From positions 1,860,001-1,924,000 of the forward strand of contig CP136494.1 in assembly GCA_032768795.1 (NCBI GenBank): a DNA stretch of 64,000 nt, written 5' to 3'. Positions within the stretch are counted from its first letter, which is position 1. Each line of letters starts with the position of its first letter. This DNA is from Tremella fuciformis (Eukaryota > Basidiomycota > Tremellomycetes > Tremellales > Tremellaceae). The notes under the pieces were generated by a model that was given only the letters and a program-made list of their open reading frames with translations, was not told the DNA's origin and made no database searches. This document shows positions 22,634 through 33,597 of the stretch, one piece after another. A program made the translations under genes and the position numbers.

Positions 22634-23861
22634 TCAGTCGGTGGCTCTCTGCTCTCCGCCGCCTGCGACCTCGCCCTCGTGCCCCTCGAGCAGCGCTGTG
22701 CGCTCGGTCGCACCCGCGGCAGGGATGGCAGCCTCGACCTCGCCGACGGTGACGGCCTGCTCGGGTGGGATCTCGGTACCAGGCGGCACCGGCACCACCT
22801 TGCCCGACCTCGTGCGGCGATGCCGGCGGGCCTTGCGCGCCGACGTCCCGGCCGCCCACGGCTTGCCGGCGCCTGCACGTCAGTCAGCTCGCACCTCCAC
22901 CGACACGCGTGCAAATATAACCCACGGGCGGCCAAACCGGTGAACGTCAACAGAAGCGCCATGAGCGCCGACACCACCGCCGAGCACACGCCGAACGTGA
23001 AGCTCTGGTCGAGGTGCGAGCCCTTGGCCTCGAAGCGCTCGTCGGTCCGGAACACATGCAGGATCAACGCGATCGACACGACCTGTAGCGCGCAGTGGAT
23101 GCCCATCGTGCCCGAAACGAGCTTCCACTGCTGTCGCCGGGCGCGGGCGCGCGCCGTGCGCTGCCCGCGGTGCAGGAAGATAAAGAGCAGGCTGACGAGC
23201 GCCGCGAGGCACGGGACGAGCGACAGCTGCGCGGCGTAGCCGGACGTCGACCACAGCACGCAGAACTGTTCTCCGAATTCGGCGCACTCTGACCTGCTCC
23301 GTCAGCCCCCTCTCTCCGTCTCCGTCTCGCTTAGCCCAATCTAGGGCGGGTCGACTCGCCTGGTGGGGAAGGCCTGGCACTTCCACTCGCTGTCCCCTGT
23401 GTTGTCCAACGCCTGGGAGTCGGCCGCTGGGGCACTTGACAAAGCCTGGTCGGCCGGGCTGGGAAGTGGGTGCGAGGGAGCGAGGAAGGACGAGTTGGCG
23501 ATGGGTGTCGCGCGCGTGCACCTACACCCTCAGCTCCTCGCGCAAGCGCCTCACAAGCGTACGGACCTCTGGTACAGGCCGTATCTGTGAATCAGCGCCG
23601 CTGTACCGTCTCAGCATGGCGGCACACGCACTGCGTCTCAAACTCGAGCGGCCCAGGACTCCTCACGGTCACATGGATCAGCTTTGGCACCTGCCCGTCA
23701 GTCCCGGCCCCTTGCGCGAAGAGGGTACCCGCGTAGATGTTCAAGAGGGTCAGAGCGGTTGCGGCGAGGAGGAAGACGAGTGATACGAGGTAGGGCGATT
23801 TCCGCATGCTGTGCTTGTATCGCCTGACGGCCTGCGGGCCGTCGTTGATCTTCACAGGCAT
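22634..23861 (-). CDS. Four-span membrane protein of unknown family
   Basis: Five exons: 23861-23632, 23584-23567 (18 nt), 23521-23360, 23293-22926, 22872-22634; 338 residues. Helix 1 is in YLVSLVFLLAATALTLLNIY. An extracellular-type loop with Cys and Trp follows (YGLYQRCTR, then SEWKCQAFPTR and CAEFGEQFCVLW). Helices 2-4 are near LVPCLAALVSLLFIFLH, GIHCALQVVSIALILHVF and FGVCSAVVSALMALLLTF. The C-terminus is cytosolic-like and charged. The layout of four helices with a Cys/Trp-containing first loop is like claudin/SUR7-type fungal proteins, but I do not recognise a family. The intron after exon 3 uses a GC donor (AG|GCGAGT) if the frame SECAEFG is right; a weak GT donor nearby (GTCGAC) is the alternative. 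Confidence 0.7.
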
Positions 23862-24281
23862 GCTGCGGGGTGCGCGATGTGGTCAGAGGGATGTATGAGA
23901 TAGATATGGAGAAGAAGGCGATTATCGATTATCGGATGGAGTGGTGGTGCGGTCGTGGGTTGGACGTCAGGCGGCTGATGTCACACATATGCCTCTGTAG
24001 CCGATCCTTTCTAACAGGTGCCCAGTTGGACCATTTTCCGCCCTTCAGACGCGTATTGGCCCATGCATGCATCTGTCACAGTCGTGCTGCGAGTAGATAC
24101 TCGAGGCGTGCTATGACTGGGCGTTGGGCTACAACAGGGCTCGCTTGTACATAGCGGCTACAAGGGAACTGTAGCGATATCGAGCAGCTTTTGTCGCACT
24201 GCACTCCCGCAAAAGCCTTAGATGCTTTGGGCGGCGGATTTTGCCGAGGTCACCTATGCGCGATCTGCGAGAGCGGAGTGA
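23862..24281. other. Intergenic region, nothing recognised
   Basis: About 420 bp upstream of the four-span protein and downstream of CSL4. It presumably holds the promoter of the former and the 3' region of the latter. No RNA gene or repeat was recognised. Confidence 0.4.
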
Positions 24282-25046
24282 TCATACACCCTCTGGCTTG
24301 GCGACCTTTCGGCGTTCGGTCGCGCCCGTCACAGTATCCTCCATGTCCTGATAGCTGATGGGCACCATCGGGTTGCCTGCCGTCAACGACCTGAAAAGTG
24401 CCAAGATCACCGGGACTGACCTGCTTCAGACGTCGCGTATATGACGCCCAGCTCATTAGCTGCCGTCGAGAGGTAGTAGCTGCGCGCGTCCCCCAGAGAC
24501 AGCTGCCCATCAGCGCCACCGCCAACGCTCACCCATGGCGGAGGGGGCAACTCGCCACTTTCGCTTTGACCATATCGCCCAGCCTGAAACACTCGCCCAT
24601 CTTGATCTTGTCCCGCTCGGTCAGGCGGATATCCGCGATGCGCACCACGCCCGTGAACGCCTCGGACGTCTCGGGCACCGGGCGGCCATTGACCACTTCG
24701 ATCGTCACCACTGCTTGTTGCGGCGTCAAGCGGGTCACCTGTGCGTCAGCTCGTTCTCGCCTCAGAACCGAGGACCCGACCATGCCGATGACCTATACGT
24801 CAGCTCTTCTTCGGTGTCATGGTCATGGCACTCCGAAGCACTCACGATGGCGTCTACGTCCGGCACGGCCGCCTCTTCCCGCCCGACCACACTGACGACG
24901 GCCCCGTCCCGCTTGGGCCGACCCACGATGTTGGACAGTATCCGGCCCTCATACTCGTAGCAGCCCAACCCGCACTTCGGCACCGGCGGCTGTGTGAGAT
25001 TTCTCGGCAACGGCTGACCAGGGAGCAGGATGGGCGCGGTACTCAT
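24282..25046 (-). CDS. CSL4: Exosome complex subunit CSL4
   Basis: Five exons: 25046-24846, 24792-24781 (12 nt), 24738-24556, 24502-24421, 24376-24282; 190 residues (human 195). Csl4 is one of the S1-type cap subunits of the RNA exosome in nucleus and cytosol. Visible family blocks are the N-terminal LLPGQPLP...GCYEYEGRILSNIVG, the S1 domain with FTGVVRIADIRLTERDKIKM, ECFRLGDMVKAKV|LSLGDARSYYLS and ENELGV-like NELGVIYATSEAG, then the zinc-binding-tail equivalent NPMVPISYQDM. The tail lacks obvious zinc cysteines. The 12-nt exon (VIGM) is required by homology. The intron after KAKV needs a GC donor (GTG|GCGAGT); using the GT three bases upstream would delete the valine. Divergent from MLH1, with only 170 bp between starts. 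Confidence 0.9.
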
Positions 25047-25216
25047 CGTGGGACGCTTGGTGAGAGGTCGTCGACAAAGTCTTCACCGTCGCCGCGGCTT
25101 GAGCATCCCAGGCACGGTCGGTTGCCCTCCACGTGGTCGGCAAGTGGAGGCGACCTGCGTCTAGAGAAACGCGAGCGAGGAGCTGTGTCTCGTCATCCTG
25201 CTACGGCTGCTATGCC
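25047..25216. promoter_or_regulatory. Short divergent promoter CSL4/MLH1
   Basis: 170 bp separate the two start codons, so both promoters must overlap. No TATA box or known operator was identified. Confidence 0.55.
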
Positions 25217-27976
25217 ATGGAGCTCGACGAGCCAGAGGCGGGCCCGAGTGGTGTTCCGGCTCAAGAGTTTGAGCCGCAAGGCCCAAAGCCGATCAAGAAG
25301 CTCTCGAAAGATGTCGTCAATCAGATCGCTGCCGCCGAGGTGGGTTCTCAGTCCTGCCGCAGACCGACCGGCTTGTGCTCACCGCAGATCATCCACCGCC
25401 CCTCCAACGCCATCAAGGAGCTCGTCGAAAACTCCCTTGACGCGGGGAGCACCTCGATCAAGGTGACCGTCAAAGACGGCGGACTCAAGCTACTGCAAAT
25501 CACCGACAATGGCCACGGCATTCGCAAGGCTGACCTGCCCCTGCTTTGCATGCGTTATGCCACCTCGAAGCTCGCCAAGTTCTCCGACCTGCAGAGCCTC
25601 ACCACGTATGGCTTCAGGGGCGAGGCGCTGGCGAGTATCAGCTATTGCGCCCATGTCGAGGTCATCACCAAGACCAAGTCGGATGGGTGCGGGTGGAAGT
25701 GAGTCCCTCCCACATGCCTGCCCTGGCAGGCTGACTGGCCAGAGCTCAATATGCCGACGGCGCACTCGTGCCGGCAAAGCCGGGCATGACGGCGGACCCC
25801 CGACCGACTGCCGCCAATGATGGCACGATCATCTCGGTGCGCATGTTGAGCGGCACGGTCGATTCTGGCTGACGCACAGGCCGAGGACCTGTTTTACAAT
25901 ATGCCCATGCGGAAGCGCGCGTTCAAGTCTGCCTCGGAAGAGTACAATCGCATCCTGGACGTGATCATCAAATACGCTGTCCACAATCCTCACACAGCAT
26001 GGGTGTGCAAGAAGGCAAGTCCTGTGTGTGTTCACCTCAGGTAGCTGATGGCAAGGCGGGGACCGCCCTACCTGATATCTCCACGCCCATCGCGTCCACT
26101 TCCCGCGCCAACATCTCCTTGCTGTACGGCCCATCGGTCGCAGCTGAGCTGCTGGACGTCCCTCTCACGACTTTGAAGCCGGAACACAAGCTGGGCGCCA
26201 AGTGTAGCGGACTCGTCAGCAACGCCAACAGCAACTGGGCAAGAAAGGGCGGCTGGCTTTTGTTCATCAACCGTTCGTGCTCGGATGGAACCGTCTTTGG
26301 TTCCCAAGGCTGATAAGGCAGACCGTTTGGTCGAGTCAAGTAGGATCAAGAAGGCTATAGATTCCCTCTATACTGCATTCCTCCCCAAGGGCGCGTCACC
26401 TTGGGTGTACCTGAGGTCCGTGCGCATCAGCCAACGAGCGCATGCGACGCTGATGCCCAGTCTTGAGATCGATCCGACGAAGATAGATGTCAATGTCTCC
26501 CCTACTAAAGCCGAGGTCCACTTTCTGAACGAGGACGAGATGATCGAGGCGGTCGTGACGGTCGTGCAGGCGTCGCTTGCGGGTGCAAACACCTCGCGGA
26601 CGTTCAAAGTGCAGGTAAGCTAGCGGACAGGGTGCATGCTCATCGCTCAACGCTTAAGCGCAGACGCTATTGCCTGGTGCGGCCGAGCCCAGCGCCAAGC
26701 GGCCCGAAAGTCAAACGCCGGACGCCCAGCGCCCCGCAAAGAAGCCTGCGCCAAACTACAAGGTCCGCATGGACCCGACGCATCGCACGCTGGATGCCAT
26801 GCTCACCGTCGCCGACCCATCGCAACGAGGCGCATTCACCGAAATACATGAGAATCACCTGAATGCACCCGAGGCAGGACCGTCTAGGAGGCGGCAGTCG
26901 CAGCCTGAAGGAACGGAAACCGAGCCTCTGGAGCTTTCCGAGGACGACGAGGGTCAGCTGGCCGCAGGCGAGAGGGAGAGTCTGTGGGACACTCCAGGGG
27001 GGAGGACTCGTGCTGCCGATATCCCGGAGAGCGTATGCGAGTTCAAGAGCATTATCGATCTTCGAAGGGCCGCCAATAAGGGTGCGAGTGCTGGTCAGTG
27101 AAAGCCGATTCGATTTGTCAGCTGACAAGAGCAGAGGTCTGCGAGATGCTCGTCAAACACGCCTTTGTGGGCATTGTCGATCGGAATCTCTGCTTGTCGT
27201 TGTTCCAGTACAGCACGAAACTGTTCTTGGCAAATCATGTGACCTTGGCGTGGGTCGAGCATGGTTTTGATCGACCCATGCTGATGACGAGGGACGAGCA
27301 TTTCTACCAGCTTGGTTTGAGGCAATTTGGGGCTTTCAACCGGATACGGCTAGAGCCGCCGCCAGGTTTGCGAGACCTGCTACTGCTGGCGGCGGAGGAC
27401 GAGCCTGGTATTCAGGCGAATGGCTTGCTCGTGGAAGATGTGGTCGATGTGAGCGAGCCCCGGGCAATGAACAACGCTAATGCGCTAGCGGATACATCAG
27501 CTCTTGATGGGTAAGAAGGACATGCTCGACGAGTACTTTTCCCTCTGTATCACCGACGAGGGCGAGGTGGAGACGCTGCCGATGGTGCTCAAGGGATATA
27601 CGCCGAATCTCGACCGCCTCCCCCATTTCCTCTTGTGTCTCGGGACGCAGGTGAGCGCGACTTGACCTGTCATTGTAAATGTCGATGTGTTGGCTCACGG
27701 CAGGTCAACTGGGAGGCGGAAAAGGAATGCTTCGACACGTTCTTGCGAGAACTGGCGTTCTTCTACTCGCCGCGACCATTTTCGGCAGCGGACGAGGGCG
27801 GGGAAGACGAGCTGGCAAGCGTGACGGAAGAAGAGGTCGCGCATCAGAATTGGCAGCTGGAGCATGTGCTCTACCCCTCGTTCAGGCGGTACACGCAGTG
27901 GCCGCGAGACGTGCTCAAGGACATGCAGCAGGTCGCCAACCTGCCCGACCTCTTCCGGGTCTTTGAGCGTTGTTAG
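25217..27976 (+). CDS. MLH1: DNA mismatch repair protein MLH1
   Basis: Ten exons: 25217-25339, 25388-25698, 25743-25836, 25880-26014, 26056-26272, 26322-26614, 26664-27093, 27135-27448, 27501-27650, 27704-27976; 779 residues. MutL homolog acting after MutS recognition in the nucleus. The GHKL ATPase is intact: the Asn/Asp motif ENSLDAGS (about 55-62), DNGHGI (about 80) and GFRGEAL (about 116). The [17 protein letters not shown] block and the C-terminal dimerisation domain follow, and the protein ends in FERC, the invariant Mlh1 C-terminus. The fourth intron begins with a canonical-looking GC donor (AAG|GCAAGT, 26015-26055). Only 49 bp separate its stop from that of the convergent UreF gene. 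Confidence 0.96.
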
Positions 27977-28025
27977 TGCGGCTGGGACGAATGCGAGCTT
28001 GTTGTATGCATTTATTTTGGTGTGG

Positions 28026-29161
28026 CTAGCTGTTGAATATCCGCGAGTGCTGCAGGTCGTGACGGGCCATGAGGATCTCGCCCAGAGGCCATGTCGTCGC
28101 CGGCGACTGTTCCGCCTGCTCGGTCCAGCTCCAGCCTTCCCATTCGGCGATCGCAGCGTCGACAAGACCGAGATGCTCTGACATAGTGTCGCTGCAGTCG
28201 CACTCGAGAAGTCCGGTGGTGCTGTGCGCCTGTCTCGTGTGTCGCTCAATAATCTCCCGCATCGGATGCAGCAGCAGCTGGGTGGACGAGTACGGCCCGA
28301 CGAGGTTGAGCCGCACCGCTGAGGAGAGCAGCGCGCGCGCGTGCAGGAAGAGGTACAAATGCAGCGCGGTGTCTGTCCGTCAGCCCTGATAAGGGAGGAG
28401 GGAGTGAGGAGGAGCTCACCGAGGTCCAGCCCCAGCGCACGCGTCATGAGCCCCCAGCACACCGCCAGGTGGCCGGGCGCTTCGCCCCGCCTGACCCGCC
28501 GCCGGTACCCCTCCATCACCTCTTTGCCCAGCTGGCGCTGCCGCTCCGCCCCCTCTCCACTTTCAGCTGACGCCGACGCAGGATCGGCGCCGAGCCCCCG
28601 CGAGAACAGCGTGAGCATGGCCATGCCCTGCGCCTTGGATGCGCGGCGCGCGACGTGCGAGAGGAGCGAGGCCTCGTGGTGCGCGTCGAGGCGGACGATA
28701 TCGTCCAGCACCGTTTCGGCCATGTCGCCCTCGCCCTCATCCCCCAGCTCCCGGCCGATGGCTTTGCCCTCTGCGATGGCCGCTTCCGCGGCCGGCCTGC
28801 TGTACCGGCCGCACGCCGCGCACCGTCTCCGTGCCCTCGCACCGCCAGCGGCGTCCAGGGCCGTCCATGCGTCCAGCACGAACGCCCCCGTCGTACTGGC
28901 AAAATTGTCCATCTCGGCCTTGGCAAAGTCCACCACGCTGTCACCCACGGCCTGCCGCGCCCTGGGCGCTGCGGTCCCATCTCGCTGTGGGTGCTGCCGG
29001 TGTCGGCGGTATGTTCGGGGTGGTAGGAAGCCGTGCTTCGTGTATGACTCCAGGCCGGACGAGGAGACGAAGCCTCCTGTGGGGAGGTTCGAGTCGAGCA
29101 GGACGTAGAGGAGGTGCTGTGCTGCGGGGTTCATACTGGGCTCATGGGCGAGGGGTGACAT
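28026..29161 (-). CDS. Urease accessory protein UreF
   Basis: Two exons, 29161-28420 and 28372-28026, 362 residues. UreF works with UreD and UreG to load nickel into urease. Visible blocks: LLYVLLDSNLPTGGFVSSSG, VVDFAKAEMDNFASTTGAFV, RRASKAQGMAMLTLFSRGL, the PGHLAVCWGLMTRALGLDL segment, and across the splice LYLFLHARALLSSAVRLNLV and GPYSSTQLLLHPM. This is the classical UreF order. The protein is longer than bacterial UreF because of a charged insert before the RRASKAQG helix. A second in-frame ATG at 29134 could be the true start. Presence of UreF implies a nickel urease, usual in basidiomycetes and absent from Saccharomyces. Confidence 0.9.
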
Positions 29162-30164
29162 GGTGGGCGAAAATATCTTGGACCATCTCGGTGTCAGATC
29201 TAGGTGATTTGTACGACACGTGGTTGATGGGTCGGTCACCTGCACAACTCTCCACGGAGTCTTTCCAGCAGTCCCTATGCATCTCGTCTCGTCACCGAGC
29301 TTGTTGCCCGTCAAGAGTCAACTCCCTAGAGACCTGGTCCAGAACCCCGGTGGTAGTCTAGTAGTTCAGCCTAAAACAGAGAGAAAGAGAGACAAACTCG
29401 GGCCGACGCGCCGAGATTCTAGCTTCCTCTCCTGCGCTGCGTGTTCAGTTCTCTTCTATTCTTCGGCGTCGCGGGGTAAACGAAAGAGTATGTAATAACA
29501 CTGTACAGCCGCATTCTCACACTGTTGCTTCTCTGTACGAGTCCTGTTGCTTCTCTGTACCATTGACCCCCAACCAAGGCGGCATCACCATCACCATCAG
29601 CATCAGCATCGCCATCAACAGCGTCGACTGCTGGATTGCTCCGTCGCACTCTACCCTGCAGGAACGCCTACTACGGAGGATCGACATCATCGTCTTGGCT
29701 GCTCGCAGCTCATACATCATAGCCCCACTACCACTACCACCACCACACCAACTCGTCCAACTCGTCGCATCACTTCCTTTGCTACCAATCACTCCATCAC
29801 CCAAACACATCGACCTCGCTTGAAACTCGCCGACCTACCTTTAAACCACTCTGAGCCCCGTCGAGCCCCGCTTCTAGCACCCTCTTCAGCCCCTTCGACC
29901 CCTTCGACCCCTTCGACCTCGCTTGGAGGTCGTTGTCGCACGTCGGACCGAGTGCCGACGTTGTGTGCTTCAGAATTGCGGCTATCGACCGAGCAACCCA
30001 ACACGCACATTCCTTCCCTTCTCTCCACCACCCCTCAAAAGAAAAAAAACTATATAGTCGCCGACCCAATCCGACACGGCATAGCAACCCCTAACCCCAA
30101 CCCCCAACCACCGTGAGCTCCTTCATCATGCTGGATTGCCTCAAGTCTGACCACCAGCCCGAGC
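29162..30164. other. Intergenic region with repeats and a long pyrimidine-rich leader
   Basis: About 1 kb upstream of UreF (minus) and of a small plus-strand frame. It holds a CAT-type trinucleotide tract (29582-29625), a 9-bp tandem repeat GACCCCTTC (about 29889-29918), a poly-A run followed by TATATAG (about 30041-30056) and a probable 5' UTR intron (30111-30157, GTGAGC...CTGACCACCAG). Confidence 0.5.
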
Positions 30165-30575
30165 ATGATGCGACCCACACCGACGCTCATCCCCCGCTGT
30201 GCGGCCAACCTCACCGCCCGCCTCGCCCACGCTCCCCACGCGCCCCTCCCGCCCTTGAGCTACCTCGTCGCCGGCCCCAGTCCTGGTCCTGCAGCGCAGG
30301 AACCGCGCCCGGCACCCCATAGCCAGCAGTACGAAGGCTGGATCTCCCCGCCCGCATCGGCAGTGCCCTCTGGCTCGGACGTGCGCTCTATTTCTTCGGC
30401 TCGATGGGCCCACAGATCGGATACTGACTCGCAGGCCAAACACACGTCCGCCTCGGCCCCCTCGCTCCTCGCGTCCTACTCGCTGCTCAGCCGCCCCGTG
30501 CAGGACAAACCACATCGCGTCTCGAGCGTCCCAGCGCCCACGCTGGCATGGTGCGACTTTCTGTCCATGGTCTGA
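30165..30575 (+). CDS. Small hypothetical protein
   Basis: A frame of 136 codons that begins with two ATGs directly after a plausible leader intron. The product is Pro/Ser/Ala-rich (MMRPTPTLIPRCAANLTARL at the start, later QYEGWISPPASAVPSGS) without a recognisable domain. A TATA-like TATATAG lies about 110 bp upstream. A longer frame on the opposite strand (30141-30590) competes for the same DNA. Real gene status is uncertain. Confidence 0.4.
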   Translation: MMRPTPTLIPRCAANLTARLAHAPHAPLPPLSYLVAGPSPGPAAQEPRPAPHSQQYEGWISPPASAVPSGSDVRSISSARWAHRSDTDSQAKHTSASAPSLLASYSLLSRPVQDKPHRVSSVPAPTLAWCDFLSMV

Positions 30576-30737
30576 CCGGCCATCCTGCACGCTTTACCTT
30601 CAAGGTTGCCGTCACGTTGTACACGCATAGACACCCCTGCCACACTTACACTTACGATCCACGACCCCTGACGAATCTGTAGATTGATTGTACATACATG
30701 CAATGTCTTGCCCTTGTCGCGCCCGCGTCGCTGCCGC

Positions 30738-31550
30738 CTAATAATCATCGTCGTCCTCCTCGTAATCGTCAAACAGGCCCCGCCCTCCCGGCCCGCTCCC
30801 CCCGCCGCCCTCCATATCCCGCCTCCACGTCCCGACAAACGGCAGGCCCTCCGGCTGACTGTCCGGCACCTCGCCCTTCACCCCCTCGCCCACGCCCACA
30901 TCTTCCTGCTTGACCCCCTTCCGCCGCTTCTTCCCCGCTGCTGCCGTGCCCTCGTGGGCCACCCCGCCGTATGCCCCAGCCGCCGACGGCTTGCGCCCCT
31001 TCGCGCCGCCGGAGCCGGAGGGCCCCGCGGCGGCAGGCGCAGGCGCATCCGGTATCCGCTCGGCCACCTCGAGGAGAAAGTCGAGATTGGCGTTCTGCTG
31101 AATGGCGTTCTTGCTGCCTCTCAGCTCATCTGCGCTTGCGCTCGCACGCGGGATTGGAGGGGAAAACGCACAGGTCGTACCCCGTCAACTTGCGCGATCC
31201 TCGCTTGTGGGACTGCGACGACCCCTCGTCAATCAAGACCTGCATGAAGCACTCGAGCGACTTGGCTGCAGTGTCAGCGCGCAGTGCGTAGCACGCGGAG
31301 CAGAGATGGGGTTAAGTAGAGGAGCGCACAGATCATGTGCGGGACGCTGGCGGCGAGCTTGCCCACATCTTCGTCCATCTGCATGATGCGCTTGATGCGC
31401 GCCTGCGCGTCAGTCTTCCATTGTTGCCGCCGGGACCTGAAGGGGGAGAGGCGCACACCGGGGAACTGGGCGTCAGCGGGCGTGGTGCAGTCATTTTGGT
31501 AGTTTGGGACTCACGCGCGAGCCCTTGGGTCTGTTTCTGGATGGAGGCAT
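30738..31550 (-). CDS. BUR6: Negative cofactor 2 alpha (DRAP1/Bur6), histone-fold protein
   Basis: Five exons: 31550-31515, 31465-31457 (9 nt), 31402-31330, 31265-31172, 31113-30738; 195 residues. NC2-alpha pairs with NC2-beta through a histone fold and controls TBP on promoters. The fold is plain: FPGARIKRIMQMDEDVGKLA, SVPHMISKSLECFMQVLIDE, RKLTGYDLKNAIQQNANLDF. After LLEVAERIP the tail is Gly/Ala-rich and ends in an acidic YEEDDDDY. The start MPPSRNRPKGSR plus a nine-base exon (TTC CCC GGT) gives the conserved FPxARIKR start; no other combination keeps the frame. It shares TBP as target with MOT1 in the same window, which is probably coincidence of position. Confidence 0.93.
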
Positions 31551-31891
31551 GGCGAGTCGGGCGCGGTCAAGGCGAAGCGAAGAGATGGATGTGCGATGAA
31601 AGGTGGTTTGGCTTTGGTTCGCCGGCGTCGAAGATCCACCACGTGGTGGTAATGCTGCTTCTCAAGCCTCAGGCATTCGAGAGCCCGAGACGAATAGGGA
31701 TGCATAGTGCGAGCCATGTATATATGTATGCGTATGATGGGAGATGCAGTTGATGCGTACAACAGGCAGTTGATGCTGTGTAGTGCTACAGTAGAGTATT
31801 GGTCGTGTCGTCGTTCTCAGCAGGGAAGGGTGAGACTGATGAAGTCCGCCCGATGGTGGGGTAGATTGCGAGCGTGGGCGCCGCTGAGGGG
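31551..31891. other. Intergenic region, nothing recognised
   Basis: About 340 bp between BUR6 start and the stop of the ABC protein. No feature was recognised beyond low-complexity sequence. Confidence 0.4.
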
Positions 31892-33044
31892 CTAGTGGGA
31901 ATAGTCGTACTTTTCAAAGAAGGTCCGCGCATCACGCGTATCCTCTGCGATCCTTGGGCCCCTCTGGCGCCCCGATTCGTTCTCCCTCGCGCGGCGCACC
32001 TCGCGGTCCGCCTTGAGCCACCGGTGCGCCAGGTGGAACAGCGCCTCGGTGTGCACCGTCTCGGTCCCGGTCGCGGTCGCGGCCGCGTCGGGCCACACGA
32101 GGAGCGGAGACGGCGTGCGCCCCAGCTGCATGTGACAGATGTGCGTCGGGAACGGCCCGAGCCCGTCAAAGATATGCGTGGCGTCTGCCGCGTCAGCAAG
32201 TGCAGACCGGCCAGGCTGGGTCAGCTGGCTGGAAGAGGGGAGGGGCGTACAGACGATGGTGGCGCCGCGGGTGGTGGACTCGTCGACGAGAAAGTCGATC
32301 AGGTCGGCGCGCACGAGCACGTCCAGGTCGACCGTCACCTGGGCCGCTCAGCCGCTCGCACGACGTCGATGGGCCGAGCCGCTCACCTCGTCCAGCAGCA
32401 ACACGTCCCACACGCCCATCAGGCCCATGCACAGCTGCACCCGGCGCCGCTCGCCGTCGGAGATCTGGTGCATGCGCCTGGGCGCCAATTAGCACTGCGC
32501 CGATATGTATCCGCCAGGAGAAGAAGACCCACCAGTCCAGGTCCACATCGAGGATGCGCAGCAGCCGATCGCGCCGCGCCTTGTGCCGGTACCCCCCGAC
32601 CGAGTCGAGAAAGTCGGCCACGACAATATCAGAGCGCACCACCGGGTTGCTCGCCCACTCCGTCCCGAGGTACACCACGCCCTGCCATCAGCCCAGCCCC
32701 GCCACGCCACGCCCACGGGAAAGGAAGAGCGCACACCGGGCAGCTTGGTGAACACGTCTTGCCCCAGGATCTTGCACGACGCCGTCCTGACCAGCCGCTT
32801 GCCCGCCAGGATGCGCAGCAGCGTCGACTTGCCCGCTGCTGCGTCAGCTGCTCACTCGTACTGCGGACGCAGACGCACCGCCGTTCGCCCCGATGAGGAG
32901 ACACCGGCTACCCCGCGCCAGCTGCAGCGTCGCGTCGGCCAGCGCATCGTCACCACGCCCGCCTGGGAACGCGTACGTCAGGCCCTGCACGTCGATGGCG
33001 AGCGTCTCGGTCTCGACGCCGTGCGGCGCGGCGGCGATGGTCAT
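31892..33044 (-). CDS. CAF16: CAF16-type soluble ABC ATPase
   Basis: Six exons: 33044-32879, 32835-32735, 32681-32533, 32477-32387, 32338-32251, 32184-31892; 295 residues (yeast Caf16 289). A single nucleotide-binding domain without membrane part. Walker A is formed across a splice (LIGANG|AGKSTLL), the signature is [11 protein letters not shown], and Walker B LLLDE is followed by [13 protein letters not shown]. The Caf16-specific [10 protein letters not shown] and the long charged C-terminus fit the family, which in yeast associates with the Ccr4-Not complex. Two donors use GTGCGC after a glycine codon. The location is probably cytosolic or nuclear. Confidence 0.9.
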
Positions 33045-33597
33045 TGTGCGCTGGTATGGCGACTGTTGGAAAAGCAAAAGCAACACCCAAAAAGCACGGT
33101 CCCTGAGAGGGTGATGATGTCGAGATCGGACGGATCTCTTGGCGATGAGTCCAGGGGGATTTCGCTTAGCGTCTCGTCTCGTCGTCTCTATGGCGTTATC
33201 CTTCTTGGCAAAGACGCAATACTGCCTACAACCTACAGTACAACCCCACTGATCCACCGGCTCACATGCTCATGCTCATGCTCGCAAGCCCAGGTGCAGC
33301 TGACGCTCGCTTAGTCTCACCGCCTGCCAGGTTCCTCCGGGCCCCACCTCGGATCGCACCATGCTGACTGCTGATCACAACATGTATCGACAGCTTTATG
33401 GTTTCGGACACCCGCGACGGCGTTGCGAGCAGATCTGTGGGAAATCAGACCGCCGCCCACACCATGTCGTCGAAAAATGGTGCACACAGCGATGCAGGTC
33501 CGACGAAACGCAGAGCGGCCCCATATTAAGCTGGCATGCTGGGCAGAGCTCAGCCCGCACACCTTCAGGATCGCGCGTCTAGCAGCCGTCAGCGATC
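33045..33597. promoter_or_regulatory. Divergent intergenic region CAF16 / permease
   Basis: About 550 bp between outward-facing starts. It contains a CATGCT hexamer repeat (about 33264-33283). No other element was recognised. Confidence 0.45.

Noticed and set aside
27695..29314. Unspliced 539-codon minus-strand frame covering UreF
   Set aside because: Reading through the intron at 28419-28373 loses the conserved UreF C-terminus and runs antisense into MLH1; the spliced model restores it.
31874..32896. 340-codon plus-strand frame opposite CAF16
   Set aside because: Arg/His/Pro-rich antisense shadow of a well-supported ABC gene.
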